NCBI GenBank assembly: GCA_033344915.1
Contig: JAWPML010000001.1
Span: 1,422,369-1,486,368 of the forward strand
Direction: 5' to 3'
Length of the DNA: 64,000 nucleotides
Source of the DNA: Acidimicrobiales bacterium
Lineage (GTDB): Bacteria; Actinomycetota; Acidimicrobiia; Acidimicrobiales; Aldehydirespiratoraceae
Under the pieces are notes generated by a model. It was not told where the DNA came from, made no database searches, and was given only the letters and a program-made list of their open reading frames with translations. How positions within the stretch are numbered: the stretch's first letter is position 1; every line of letters starts with the position of its first letter. This document shows positions 47,301 to 55,051 of the stretch, one piece after another. A program made the translations under genes and the position numbers.

Positions 47301-48599
47301 CGGGACGTCCTCGTCCCGATGGAGGTGTTCCTCGATCATCCGCACCCGCCAGATCGCCGGATTGTTGAGCACGACGGCGAGGACGACGAGAGCGGCGAAC
47401 CCGCGGGCGAACCCCGGCCATCGCTCGTGCAGGGCCCGGACCACGACCGCGAGCAGGACCGAGGTCGCCAGCACGAGCATCGGGAGCGCCCGTGGCGTCG
47501 ACCGCAGGGCGAGCCCGGCATCGGTGCCCGTGAAGTCCTTGAAAAGCGCCCCCAACGGTGAGGGCGCGTCGAACGGATGGCTGCCGACGGCGATGAGTCC
47601 GCCCATCACGATCAGCAGCACGAAGTAGCTGCGGTGCCGCCACCGCACGAGGGCCGCGCCGAGCAGGCTGAGGACGACCAAGCCGAACGAGAGGAAGAGC
47701 AGCCAGACCCCCTGCGTGTACTCGATGCTCGGCTGGATCCACGGGCCGAACTTGTCGTTGCCGTAGAAGAACCAGTAGCCGAGCCCACGGAACACCTCCG
47801 GGGCGGTCGACGCGGACGCGACCGTCTGGTACGTCTCCGTGTAGCGGGTGACGGGCAGGCTGTAGCCGCCCTGGAGCACGAGGCCGGCGATCCACCAGAT
47901 GGACACACCGAGGCTCAGCACACCGATCCGCAGGGCGGCGCCGACCGCCGCCCGGGTGCTCACCGTCCGCTCCACCAGGCGGGCGTGAACGAGCCAGGCG
48001 ACCGGAGCGAGACCGACGAGGAGCAGCGACGTCGCGTTGACCGAGCCAACGGTGAGCACGACCAGCGCGAACCGGGCCGGGTCGCGCCAACCTCCGTTGC
48101 GGGCGGCCCGGATCGTGAGGGCGATCATCCAGGGGAGTCCGGCCCAGGGGAGCAGCACCGCCGAGATGCGAGCCGAGTAGTCGAGCACGTACGGGCTGAT
48201 CTCGTAGGCGAGCACCGCGATCAGCAGACCCGGACCCTGCCAGTCGAGCGTCTTGAGCAGGTAGCGGACGCCGGCGCCGGCCGCGAAGAGGAGGGTGCCG
48301 AGCCAGAGTCGTTGGGCGAGCCAGTCGGGGCTCCCGATCGTCTCGAAGAACCAGTACCAGGGACCCATCGGCCAGAGGTAGCCGATGTTCTGATGGGTGA
48401 CGGTGCCCAGGGCGACGTCGCTGTCCCAGAGGCTCGACGCGTTGGCGAGGACGCGGCCCGGATCGAGATAGAGGTAGGTCTTGGTGTCGGCCCCGACCGT
48501 GCCGGGGCGGGAGAGCACGATCGGCACATAGGCAACGAACGCAGCCGTGAGCAGCACCGCGTGGCGTCGCACGCGATCCACCAGGCCGCGGATCGTCAT
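44307..48599 (-). CDS. AftD-like arabinofuranosyltransferase (DUF3367 family) with discoidin-type domains
   Basis: A 1430-residue membrane glycosyltransferase, close in length to mycobacterial AftD. The GT-C N-terminus is diagnostic: PGTVGADTKTYLYLDPGRVLANASSLWD, then HQNIGYLWPMGPWYWFFETIGSPDWLAQRLWLG, with about ten helices to residue 470. A large periplasmic part contains at least two discoidin/CBM-like modules (AIDGDATTAWVVGAFAEARGEWLEFAY and FDGDPTTAWTGEFGGQLWRWVEVEHDAPV). Several C-terminal helices close the protein. AftD adds arabinose from decaprenyl-phosphoryl-arabinose in mycobacteria; the donor here is inferred. It follows a glycosyltransferase gene by 10 nt. Confidence 0.85.
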   Translation of the reverse strand: MTIRGLVDRVRRHAVLLTAAFVAYVPIVLSRPGTVGADTKTYLYLDPGRVLANASSLWDSDVALGTVTHQNIGYLWPMGPWYWFFETIGSPDWLAQRLWLGTLLFAAGAGVRYLLKTLDWQGPGLLIAVLAYEISPYVLDYSARISAVLLPWAGLPWMIALTIRAARNGGWRDPARFALVVLTVGSVNATSLLLVGLAPVAWLVHARLVERTVSTRAAVGAALRIGVLSLGVSIWWIAGLVLQGGYSLPVTRYTETYQTVASASTAPEVFRGLGYWFFYGNDKFGPWIQPSIEYTQGVWLLFLSFGLVVLSLLGAALVRWRHRSYFVLLIVMGGLIAVGSHPFDAPSPLGALFKDFTGTDAGLALRSTPRALPMLVLATSVLLAVVVRALHERWPGFARGFAALVVLAVVLNNPAIWRVRMIEEHLHRDEDVPEYWLEAIDHLDASGRDGRVMELPGSDFASYRWGNTVDPITPGFLDRGYVARELVPFGSAPSADLLIAFDQRFQEDTVDADAIAPIARLLSIDDIVHRADLTFERFRTPRPVPTAALLDEVDGLGDGIGFGPPAPNIAGPEQTMIDEVHLAIDPALPDPAPVTAYPVDGALDIVRTRPVTGGIVVVGDAEGLVDTAAAGLLDVERPLWFAADLVADPTLADTVLAEPATIVITDSNRREANRWGTLRENQGYTEWPGQEPLVDDPTDNRLELFAGVADAGLDPDDTRTVSVQEAPFRLRASDYGNPVTYTNDDRPVLAIDGDATTAWVVGAFAEARGEWLEFAYTTPTVVPSIRVVQPGGDVNRRITEIEIRADGELLRRVALTDASHTSPGQTIDLPTHEAASTFTVHLTDLDVAPQANYAGVSPVGFAEIVMAGAEPVTEFLRTPVALVEQLGDDLAEHDLAVVVTRERSNPQEPVREDPEREIRRIVVTAHDREFVLGGSARVSAAVDDSVVDALLGRTTDTLGDAMWARAEESLQGDLRSIASMAFDGDPTTAWTGEFGGQLWRWVEVEHDAPVSFDGIEVLVVNDALHSVPTEIEVSVDGTVIGAYPTGLRAGDAERGTVTRVSLPAVGTGRVVRLQSTAVDENTTRDWYSNDFIGLPTSFAEVDLGVGRAFGPLQPIATPCLPLATLDGVTAHARIEASVDEALDRDELTLVGCEPVSADSRIEIETSGRPHGFDIDQLVLSSPRPVEPPVAGPVVAVESHDDTSYRVRVPASEEDRWLVLGQSHNLGWEATVDGASLGEPVLIDGFANGWLLPAGDAVTVDLEWTPQRLVGRAMAVSIVALVIVLALALRRRRTMPAARATAPPPAVLALPWLDPPGPRGPVTVAVATAAGTGAAVFAWLNLPRLPGLAVLVGVAVAALLAWGNRRVRPALFAAGTLGVTVVALMLEQRAERYGPDFGWPQQFAHLHVWGVLAFLFLAADYLVAAVRRDDD

Positions 48600-48609
48600 C
48601 GCGTGCCGA

Positions 48610-49755
48610 TCAGCGGCCGCTGGCGGTCGCGGCGAGGACGGCCAGCGTGTCGTACGCCGTGCGATCCCAGGTGAGCTCGGCAGCCGACCGACGGGCGCCA
48701 TCCGACAGACGGGCCCGGAGATCGTGATCCGTGAGCACGGCCCGTAGCGCCCCGACGAACTCGTCGTCGGTGTCGACCAACAGTCCGCCGACACCGTCGC
48801 GTACGGCATCGAGGTGGCCCGGAATCCGCGTCGCCACGGCGGGCGTTGCGCAGGCGGCCGCCTCGGTGAGCGTCATGCCCCAGCCCTCGCTGCTCGACGT
48901 GCTGGCCACCACCCACGCCTCCTGGTAGCGGCGCACGAGCTCGTCGTCGTCGACGTAGCCGGCCAGGTCGCACCACTCCTCGGCGTCGAGGGAGGACACA
49001 AGCCGCTCGAGCTGGTCGCGCTCGTAGCCCTCGCCGATGATCGTGAGCCGGGCGGGCACGTGCTCGCGCACGGCGTGGACCGCTCGAATGAGTCGATCGA
49101 ACGACTTCGCCGGCATGAGGCGGCCGACCGCGAGCACGGTCGGCTCGGGCGCCTTGTCCGCGCCGGGCCGGTAGCGGGCGTCGATGCCGGGGGGCACGAC
49201 GTGCACGTTCTGGGCGGGCAGGCGCAGACGGTCGAGGAGATGCTGACGGCTGCTGTCGCTCAGCGTGATCACCTGCGTGCGGCGGTAGAACGGCGGCGCC
49301 ACTCGGCGCTCGAGCAACTGACCCATCCGGGCCAGGCCGGGCGGGAGCACCATCGGCCACATGTCCTCGTGCACGTGATGGAGCCACGTGACACGCGGCC
49401 CACGGGCCCAGAGGGGGGAGAAGAACGGGACGCCGTTCCAGATCTCGACGAGACCGTCACGACGACCGTGGCGACCGGCGAGCTCGGCGGCCACCGCTCG
49501 GGGGAAGACGAGATAGCGCCCGGCACGGCGCACGACCTTGTAGCCGTCGCGGATCGTTTCCGGCGGTGCACCCTGGGCGTAGGACGTGCGCATCGTGACA
49601 TCGATGCCGGCGTGGGCCCACCGCGAGGCCACCATCGACGCGTGCAACTCCGAGCCGCCGGCCTCGACGTCGGCGAGGTCCCGCCACGCGAGCATGTGGA
49701 TGCGCTTGAGGCCGGACTCGGCGGCGAGGTCACCGATCTTCAACGCGGATTGCAC
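48610..49755 (-). CDS. GT-B glycosyltransferase (GT4/GT1 type)
   Basis: A 381-residue retaining-type glycosyltransferase. The N-terminal half has HMLAWRDLADVEAGGSELHASMVASRWAHAGIDVTMRTS. The C-terminal half has VLAVGRLMPAKSFDRLIRAV and the donor-site ASTSSSEGWGMTLTEAAACATPAVATRIPGHLDAV. GTG 49755 starts inside the palindrome TGCACCGGTGCA, with TAACAT 6 nt upstream, so the mRNA should be leaderless. It forms an operon with the AftD-like gene and probably builds the same cell-surface glycan. Confidence 0.9.
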   Translation of the reverse strand: MQSALKIGDLAAESGLKRIHMLAWRDLADVEAGGSELHASMVASRWAHAGIDVTMRTSYAQGAPPETIRDGYKVVRRAGRYLVFPRAVAAELAGRHGRRDGLVEIWNGVPFFSPLWARGPRVTWLHHVHEDMWPMVLPPGLARMGQLLERRVAPPFYRRTQVITLSDSSRQHLLDRLRLPAQNVHVVPPGIDARYRPGADKAPEPTVLAVGRLMPAKSFDRLIRAVHAVREHVPARLTIIGEGYERDQLERLVSSLDAEEWCDLAGYVDDDELVRRYQEAWVVASTSSSEGWGMTLTEAAACATPAVATRIPGHLDAVRDGVGGLLVDTDDEFVGALRAVLTDHDLRARLSDGARRSAAELTWDRTAYDTLAVLAATASGR

Positions 49756-49767
49756 CGGTGCATGTTA
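49751..49767 (-). promoter_or_regulatory. Leaderless promoter and 12-bp palindrome at the glycosyltransferase start
   Basis: The minus-strand -10 is TAACAT (49762-49767), ending 6 nt before GTG 49755. The perfect palindrome TGCACCGGTGCA (49751-49762) spans the predicted transcription start and start codon, a good position for a repressor site. Confidence 0.5.
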
Positions 49768-49815
49768 GCGGCCGGGTTGTCGACTGATCACGACGGTGTG
49801 CACACTGCGGCTCCC

Positions 49816-50679
49816 ATGACCGCTGCGCCGGTGACGGCCGTCATCATCCATCGTGACCGACCCGACGCGGTGGGCCGAACGGTCGCCGCGTTCCGCGAGC
49901 AGACCGTGCCGACCCGGGTGATCGTCGTCGACAACGGGTCACGGTCCGACACGCAGGATGCCCTGGCCGGTCTCGTCGGCGACGCCGAGGTCATCCTCAC
50001 CGGCGAGAACCTCGGGTTCGGCCCCGGCGGCAACGTCGGGCTGCGCACCTTCCTCGCCGGGGCGGGGGAGTGGGTCGCCGTCGCCCCCCACGATGCCCTC
50101 CCGGATCCGGACACGATCGAGAAGATGCTGGCGGCGGTCGAGGACCGTCCCCGGGTCGGCCTGATGAGCGCCGACGTCGGCGACGGCATGCGGCCGATCA
50201 TCCAGCCCTACCTCGGCACCATCGACGCGCCACCGACGGTCGAGGAGGGGTTCGACCCGGCGGACTATCCCCACGGCACCCTGATGATGTGCCGACGGGC
50301 CTGCCTGGACGAGGTCGGCCTGTTCGACGAGCGCTACTTCGCGTACTGCGAGGAGAGTGAGCTCGCGATCCGGGCGGCCGACCGGGGGTGGGACTGCGGC
50401 GTGATCCGCGGCGCAATGGTCCGCAACCCGGGCATGAGCGCATCGATCGAGCGGGTCGCCTACCTCCAGCTGCGCAACACGCTGCTGATGCTGCGCGAGC
50501 ACTACGGCCGCAGGAACGCGTGGTTTCGCATCGCCGTCGCGCTCGTCCAGATCCCGGTCGGCATGGTGCACGTCCCGTCCCGCGGTCTGCACTGGTCGCC
50601 GCGGGGCCGCCTTCTCGGCATCCGCGACTATCTCCGGGGCCGTTTCGGCCCACCTCCGGCCGACGTCGGCGGCGGTTGA
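49816..50679 (+). CDS. Family 2 glycosyltransferase (rhamnosyltransferase-like)
   Basis: A 287-residue GT-A enzyme. The N-terminal VTAVIIHRDRPDAVGRTVAAFREQTVPTRVIVVDNGSRSD is followed by ILTGENLGFGPGGNVGLRTFL and a DxD-like VAPHDALPDPDTIEKML. Next come LMMCRRACLDEVGLFDERYFAYCEESELAIRAADRGWDCG and the late helices of WbbL-type enzymes. ATG 49816 was chosen; GTG 49798 is possible. It is divergent from the other glycosyltransferase and meets the GGDEF-EAL gene tail to tail with a 3-nt gap. Confidence 0.88.
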   Translation: MTAAPVTAVIIHRDRPDAVGRTVAAFREQTVPTRVIVVDNGSRSDTQDALAGLVGDAEVILTGENLGFGPGGNVGLRTFLAGAGEWVAVAPHDALPDPDTIEKMLAAVEDRPRVGLMSADVGDGMRPIIQPYLGTIDAPPTVEEGFDPADYPHGTLMMCRRACLDEVGLFDERYFAYCEESELAIRAADRGWDCGVIRGAMVRNPGMSASIERVAYLQLRNTLLMLREHYGRRNAWFRIAVALVQIPVGMVHVPSRGLHWSPRGRLLGIRDYLRGRFGPPPADVGGG

Positions 50680-50682
50680 GTC

Positions 50683-52401
50683 TCAGTCGGCCCGCACGGG
50701 CGTCGTCTGGCGGAGCTTCGGCAACACGATCGCGGCGCTCTGCTCGGGCGTCGGGTCCGCGATCATGCTCGGCGCGGGAAGCACCGGATCCTCGGCGGTC
50801 GGCTCGGTGACCGGCTGGACGCCGTTGATCTGCCGCTGGAGCAGACTCTCGATGATCGTCGGCGGTTGCGGTTCCGAGAAGAAGTACCCCTGCCCGAGCT
50901 CACAACCGATGTCCAACAGGCGTTCGACCTGGTCCGCGCTCTGGACCCCCTCGGCGAGCGTTGCGATGCCGAGCGCCCGGGCGAGGGACACGACGTGGCG
51001 CACGATCGCCTCGTCCGACTCCCGCTCACCGAGCCCGGAGATGTAGGAACCGTCGAGCTTCAGGAGTTCGAGATCGAAGTTGCGCAGATGGCTGAGCGAC
51101 GAGTAGCCCGTGCCGAAGTCATCGAGGGCGAGACCCACACCGAGTTCGCGCGCCGCGGACAGGGCGGTCCACGCCGCCCGCGGATCGGCGATGAGTCCGG
51201 ACTCCGTCAGTTCGAGATAGAGCAACGACGGATCGATGCCGGAGGCGAGCAGTGCCCCGCGGAGGTCGTCCACGAAATCCGACTGACCGATCTGACGGGG
51301 CGACACGTTGGTGGTGACCCGCAACGGCGGTTGGCCCTCGGGCACGAGAGACGCCCAGCGAGCGGCCTGACGACAGGCCTCCTCGATGACCCAGCGACCG
51401 ACCGGCACGATGAGTCCGGTGTCCTCGAGCGAGCCGAGGAAGTCGCCGGGCGGGATGAGGCCCCGGTCGGGATCGTCCCAGCGCAGCAGGGCCTCGCACC
51501 CGACGATGCGGTTGGCCCGTAGGGCGAGGATCGGCTGAAAAAGGAGGCGGAACTCCCCGTCGGCGAGCGCTCTTTGGAGGCGACGCTCCGCGGTGGCCGG
51601 CGTGAGACGGGCGCGCATCGACTCGGAGAACACGGCGGCGCGGTTCTCGCTGTGCTTGGCGTCGTACATCGCGGTGTCCGCGTCGTGCAGGACCTCCTCC
51701 GGCTCATCGGTGACGTCGCCGAACGCGACGCCGATGCTCGCCGAGATGCCGATCTGGTCGGCCCCGAGCTCGAACGGTGTCTCGATGACACCTACGAGAT
51801 CCTTGGAGAAGCGAACCGCGTGCTCGGCCGTCTGCGGCGCCGGATCGATGATGACGAACTCGTCGCCCGCATAACGGGCGACCCAGCGATCGTCGCCGGC
51901 GGTACGACGGAGACGCTCGCCGACGGCCGCCATCAGGCGGTCGCCGACCTCGTGACCGTAGGTGTCGTTGACCGCCTTGAACCCGTCGAGGTCGATGAAG
52001 ATCACCGCGGCCTTGGTGTGGTGGCGGCGGGCGACGCGGAATGCCTCCGGGAGGACCTCGCGCAGGTGCCGGCGGTTCGGGAGGCCGGTCAGCGCGTCGT
52101 GCAGGGAGAGGTGGGTGAGCTCACGCTGGGCACCGACGGCATCGCGATAGCGACGGAAGGCGAACACGGACGCGCCGAGCGGCACGACCGTCGTGAGGGC
52201 GATGATCCCGTTGGCGTTGATGCCACTGCGATCCGCGACGCGGTCGAGCACGGCGTCCGGCACTGCGAACGCGATCGCCAGGACGCACAGGATGGTGCCG
52301 AACACCACGATCCAGGCGAGGTCGGTGCCGGCCTTGTGTTCCGTCTCGACGAGATGGTCGACGCGTAGGGCGTTCGGCGACGAGTCACGTTGTCGACCCA
52401 C
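50683..52401 (-). CDS. Membrane GGDEF-EAL protein (c-di-GMP cyclase/phosphodiesterase)
   Basis: A 572-residue protein with two N-terminal membrane helices (about 28-50 and 62-82). The GGDEF domain has signature AGDEF at 178-182 and HDALTGLPNRRHL at its start, with no RxxD inhibitory site visible. The EAL domain has E303-A-L, N365, ELTES, DDFGTG at 427-432, KLDGSYI, AEGV and GQGYFF, which is the full catalytic set. Both activities are possible. GTG 52401 has AGGAGG 6 nt upstream. A sigma-28-like promoter at 52454-52480 ties it to motility. Confidence 0.94.
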   Translation of the reverse strand: MGRQRDSSPNALRVDHLVETEHKAGTDLAWIVVFGTILCVLAIAFAVPDAVLDRVADRSGINANGIIALTTVVPLGASVFAFRRYRDAVGAQRELTHLSLHDALTGLPNRRHLREVLPEAFRVARRHHTKAAVIFIDLDGFKAVNDTYGHEVGDRLMAAVGERLRRTAGDDRWVARYAGDEFVIIDPAPQTAEHAVRFSKDLVGVIETPFELGADQIGISASIGVAFGDVTDEPEEVLHDADTAMYDAKHSENRAAVFSESMRARLTPATAERRLQRALADGEFRLLFQPILALRANRIVGCEALLRWDDPDRGLIPPGDFLGSLEDTGLIVPVGRWVIEEACRQAARWASLVPEGQPPLRVTTNVSPRQIGQSDFVDDLRGALLASGIDPSLLYLELTESGLIADPRAAWTALSAARELGVGLALDDFGTGYSSLSHLRNFDLELLKLDGSYISGLGERESDEAIVRHVVSLARALGIATLAEGVQSADQVERLLDIGCELGQGYFFSEPQPPTIIESLLQRQINGVQPVTEPTAEDPVLPAPSMIADPTPEQSAAIVLPKLRQTTPVRAD

Positions 52402-52453
52402 GTCCTACCTCCTCGGTCGGCTCGCGCCCGGATGGCGAGGGCTCCTCCTTCCC

Positions 52454-52480
52454 GTCGGCCGTAGGCACGCGGGTCTTGAG
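52454..52480 (-). promoter_or_regulatory. Sigma-28/FliA-like promoter of the GGDEF-EAL gene
   Basis: On the minus strand CTCA (52480-52477), 17 nt, GCCGAC (52459-52454), about 46 nt of leader, then AGGAGG and GTG 52401. This fits the CTCA-N15/17-GCCGAA form described for motile actinobacteria, except for the last base. Confidence 0.5.
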
Positions 52481-52541
52481 CCTCCTGGTCTTGCGGGATG
52501 ATGACCTCGCCACGCCCGGTTCGGCGCCGGCCGTACCAAAA

Positions 52542-53261
52542 TCAGCGGTGTGAGGGGCTGGCCCGTCGGGGTGAACCGAGCAGGGCCACGAGCAGACGGG
52601 CGTAGTGGTAGGCCAGCCGGAACGGTCGCTGCGAGGGAACCCCGCCGGCCCGCTCCCGCATCGCCGTCGGTACCTCGACCACACGATGACCGGCGCGGCA
52701 GGCGTTCACCAGGGTCTCCACGCTGTCCATGTACTCCACCGGGTACTCCGTCGCGAAGACGGTGAGGAGCGGGCCCTGCACGGCACGAAAGCCCGACGAC
52801 GTGTCCGTGAAGCGCTGGCCCGTGAGGGCGCGCACGCCGAGCCGGAGCAGCCCCATCGCCGCCCCGCGGCTCCGGCCGACGTCATAGCCGCCGGCCGCGA
52901 AGCGACTGCCCACCGCCATGTCGGCGCCGTTGTCGAGGGCGGCGAGGAGGACCGAGATCTGGTCCGCCCGGTGTTGACCGTCGGCGTCGAACTGGACCGC
53001 CCGCTTGAACCCGTTGTCCGCCGCGTACCGATAGCCGGCCCGCAGCGCGCCACCGATGCCGAGGTTGAAGGGGAGCGCGACGCAGGGAACGCCGGCGCCA
53101 CGGGCGACCGAGGCGGTCCGATCGTCGCTGCCGTCGTCGACGACGACCACCGCGAGGTCCGGCACGACGTCGGCCAGCTCGGCGAGGACTGCCGGCAGCG
53201 TTTCCTCCTCGTTGAACGCGGGGATGACGACGATCGCGTCGGCGCCGGCCCCGTGGCTCAT
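52542..53261 (-). CDS. Family 2 glycosyltransferase, DPM1-like
   Basis: A 239-residue GT2 enzyme without membrane helices. Motifs are AIVVIPAFNEEETLPAVLAELADVVPDLAVVVVDDGSDDRT, LPFNLGIGGALRAGYRYAADNGF, then AVQFDADGQHRADQI with the metal-binding D-A-D, and the acceptor region FTDTSSGFRAVQGPLL. Relatives transfer a sugar to a polyprenyl phosphate. Its ATG overlaps the stop of the flavoprotein by 4 nt, so both belong to one transcript. Confidence 0.9.
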   Translation of the reverse strand: MSHGAGADAIVVIPAFNEEETLPAVLAELADVVPDLAVVVVDDGSDDRTASVARGAGVPCVALPFNLGIGGALRAGYRYAADNGFKRAVQFDADGQHRADQISVLLAALDNGADMAVGSRFAAGGYDVGRSRGAAMGLLRLGVRALTGQRFTDTSSGFRAVQGPLLTVFATEYPVEYMDSVETLVNACRAGHRVVEVPTAMRERAGGVPSQRPFRLAYHYARLLVALLGSPRRASPSHR

Positions 53262-54709
53262 CCCGCGGACTCGCTGATCTCCTCGTGGTACTCCGCTTCG
53301 ACGTTGACCTCCCACACGTCGTGGGTCGTACCCGACACGATGTTCTCCACGGTCAGCATCGCGGTGTACATCGAGTGGTCCTGGTTGTTGTACCGATGCA
53401 TGCCGTTGCGTCCCACCGGATGGACATTCGTGGCGTGTTCCTCCAACCAGCGGCGAAGGATCTCCACGTTCTCCTTGTAGGTGGCGTCGTACATCGGATA
53501 CGCCTTGGGCATCCGGACCACGTAGCCCTTCTCGACCCGGTCCTCGGCCAGCAACCCGAGCTCGATCATCTCGCGGGTGCCCCGTTCGACGAGCGCGGCG
53601 TCGTCGCTCACCCACAGGTCGTCGCCCTCGTTCACGAAGTACTCGAGGCCGAGGCAGGTCTTGCCCGGTTCGGGGATCATCTCGGGCGACCAGGAACCGA
53701 AGTTCTGGATTCGGCCGACGGACACCTCGGGGGCGTGGATGTAGATCCAGTTGTCGGGGAAGCCGTCCTCCTCCGGGACCACGAGCGCGACCGTGAGGAA
53801 GTCCCGGAAGTCGAGGGACTTCGCCGCGAGCTGGATGTCCTCCGGCGCGGGCGGATCCATCGCCTGCACGAGCCGAGGGATCGGCATCGACGAGACGACC
53901 TCGGTGCAGGCGTGCTCGACCGGTCCGTCTGGGCCCTCGGTGACCACGTGGGTCGCGCGGCCGTCGCGATGGCGGATCCTGGTGACCGGCTGACGGAAGT
54001 GAACGTCGCTGCCCTGGGCGACCACGAGCTCGTGACAGCGCTCCCACATCATGCCGGGACCGTGGCGGGGGTACTCGAACTCCTCGATCAGGCTCGTGAT
54101 GTCCTTCTGGTTGCGGCTCGGCGTGATCGCGTTCCAGATGGCGCCGAAGAGGCTGAGGTTCTTGATCCGCTGGGCGGCCCAATCGGCCTCCAGTTCGTCG
54201 GCCGGCACGCCCCACACCTTCTCGGTGTAGGTCTTGAAGAAGGTGCGGTACAACCGCCAGCCGAAGCGGGCCGCCACGTAGCCCTCGAACGTCGACTGGT
54301 CCTCCGGCGGCCGGAAGCGGACCCACACGTAGGACAGCACGCAGCGCAGCGCTTCGATGATGCCGAGGTTTCCCAGCGCATTGAACGCCTTCAGCGGATA
54401 GTCGTAGAACTTCCCCTGGTAGTAGATGCGGCTCATCCGGGGCCGGAGCAGGAAGTCCTCGTCCGGCAGGATCTCGTGCCAGAGGTTCTGGACGGGCTTC
54501 ACCTTCGTGAAGAAGCGGTGGCCGCCGATGTCGAAACGCCAACCGTCTCGCTCCGCGGTCTGCGAGATGCCCCCCACGACGTCGGTGGCTTCGAGAACCG
54601 TCGCGGTGCGACCGGCCTTGCCCAGTTGGTAGGCCGCGGTGAGTCCGGCCGGACCCGCGCCGATGACCACGGTCCGAGCCGCCGTGTCGTTCCTCGTGTC
54701 GTCGCCCAT
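53258..54709 (-). CDS. FAD-dependent oxidoreductase, UDP-galactopyranose-mutase/protoporphyrinogen-oxidase-like
   Basis: A 483-residue flavoprotein. The FAD motif is VVIGAGPAGLTAAYQLGKAGRTATVLEATDVVGGISQT, followed by FDIGGHRFFTK. A middle segment (FFKTYTEKVWGVPADELEADWAAQRIKNLSL) is typical of a group found in polysaccharide gene clusters. The C-terminal FAD loop is near GMHRYNNQDHSMYTAMLTVEN. It is co-translated with the DPM1-like transferase, so a role in lipid-linked sugar or polyprenol chemistry is likely. TAAGAT at 54739-54744 and GGGGAGGGGG form its promoter and ribosome site. Confidence 0.85.
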   Translation of the reverse strand: MGDDTRNDTAARTVVIGAGPAGLTAAYQLGKAGRTATVLEATDVVGGISQTAERDGWRFDIGGHRFFTKVKPVQNLWHEILPDEDFLLRPRMSRIYYQGKFYDYPLKAFNALGNLGIIEALRCVLSYVWVRFRPPEDQSTFEGYVAARFGWRLYRTFFKTYTEKVWGVPADELEADWAAQRIKNLSLFGAIWNAITPSRNQKDITSLIEEFEYPRHGPGMMWERCHELVVAQGSDVHFRQPVTRIRHRDGRATHVVTEGPDGPVEHACTEVVSSMPIPRLVQAMDPPAPEDIQLAAKSLDFRDFLTVALVVPEEDGFPDNWIYIHAPEVSVGRIQNFGSWSPEMIPEPGKTCLGLEYFVNEGDDLWVSDDAALVERGTREMIELGLLAEDRVEKGYVVRMPKAYPMYDATYKENVEILRRWLEEHATNVHPVGRNGMHRYNNQDHSMYTAMLTVENIVSGTTHDVWEVNVEAEYHEEISESAG

Positions 54710-54788
54710 GCGCAGCGCCCCCTCCCCGGGGCCGCCGGATCTTACCCGTATTCGCGGTTCGGCCCATTCCCCGCGCGACACTCGGCCG

Positions 54789-54968
54789 ATGCAGATCACG
54801 TGCCCCCGCTGTGCCACGCCGACCGACGTCGACTTCTACGGTCCGTGCAACTCCTGTCGGGACGAACTGCGGGCGACGATGGGGGCCGACGGCAGCGCGG
54901 CCGCGGCGGTGGAGTACGAGCCGAAGATGAACGTCACGCCCAACGCCGTCGCCCTGAAGGACGACTGA
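54789..54968 (+). CDS. Small zinc-ribbon protein
   Basis: A 59-residue protein: ITCPRCATPTDVDFYGPCNSCRDEL gives two C-x-x-C pairs (residues 5/8 and 19/22), followed by an acidic stretch and MNVTPNAVALKDD. It probably binds one zinc and acts as an adaptor or nucleic-acid-binding protein. ATG 54789 has GACACT 6 nt upstream, a weak version of the leaderless promoter. It is divergent from the flavoprotein. Confidence 0.7.
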   Translation: MQITCPRCATPTDVDFYGPCNSCRDELRATMGADGSAAAAVEYEPKMNVTPNAVALKDD

Positions 54969-54984
54969 GCCTCGAGACCGGGAC

Positions 54985-55051
54985 GAGAAAAGGAGAGAAA
55001 AGGAAGAGACCCCGAGTAGCCTCCCGGCTTTCACCGGTCAACTCCTCGGGG
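54985..55051 (-). terminator. Minus-strand intrinsic-terminator-like hairpin
   Basis: On the minus strand CCCCGAG (55051-55045) pairs with CTCGGGG (55016-55010). It is followed by a pyrimidine tract, TCTCTTCC then TTTTCTCTCC then TTTTC; on the plus strand this tract reads as a tandem GAGAAAAGGA repeat (54985-55004). It would end a transcript coming from the right. Confidence 0.55.

Noticed and set aside
55010-55051. Resemblance to group II intron domain V (GGTGAAAGCC in a stem)
   Set aside because: The basal AGC triad and bulge of domain V are missing, no GTGCG-type 5' end was found, and the stem is followed directly by a terminator-like tract.
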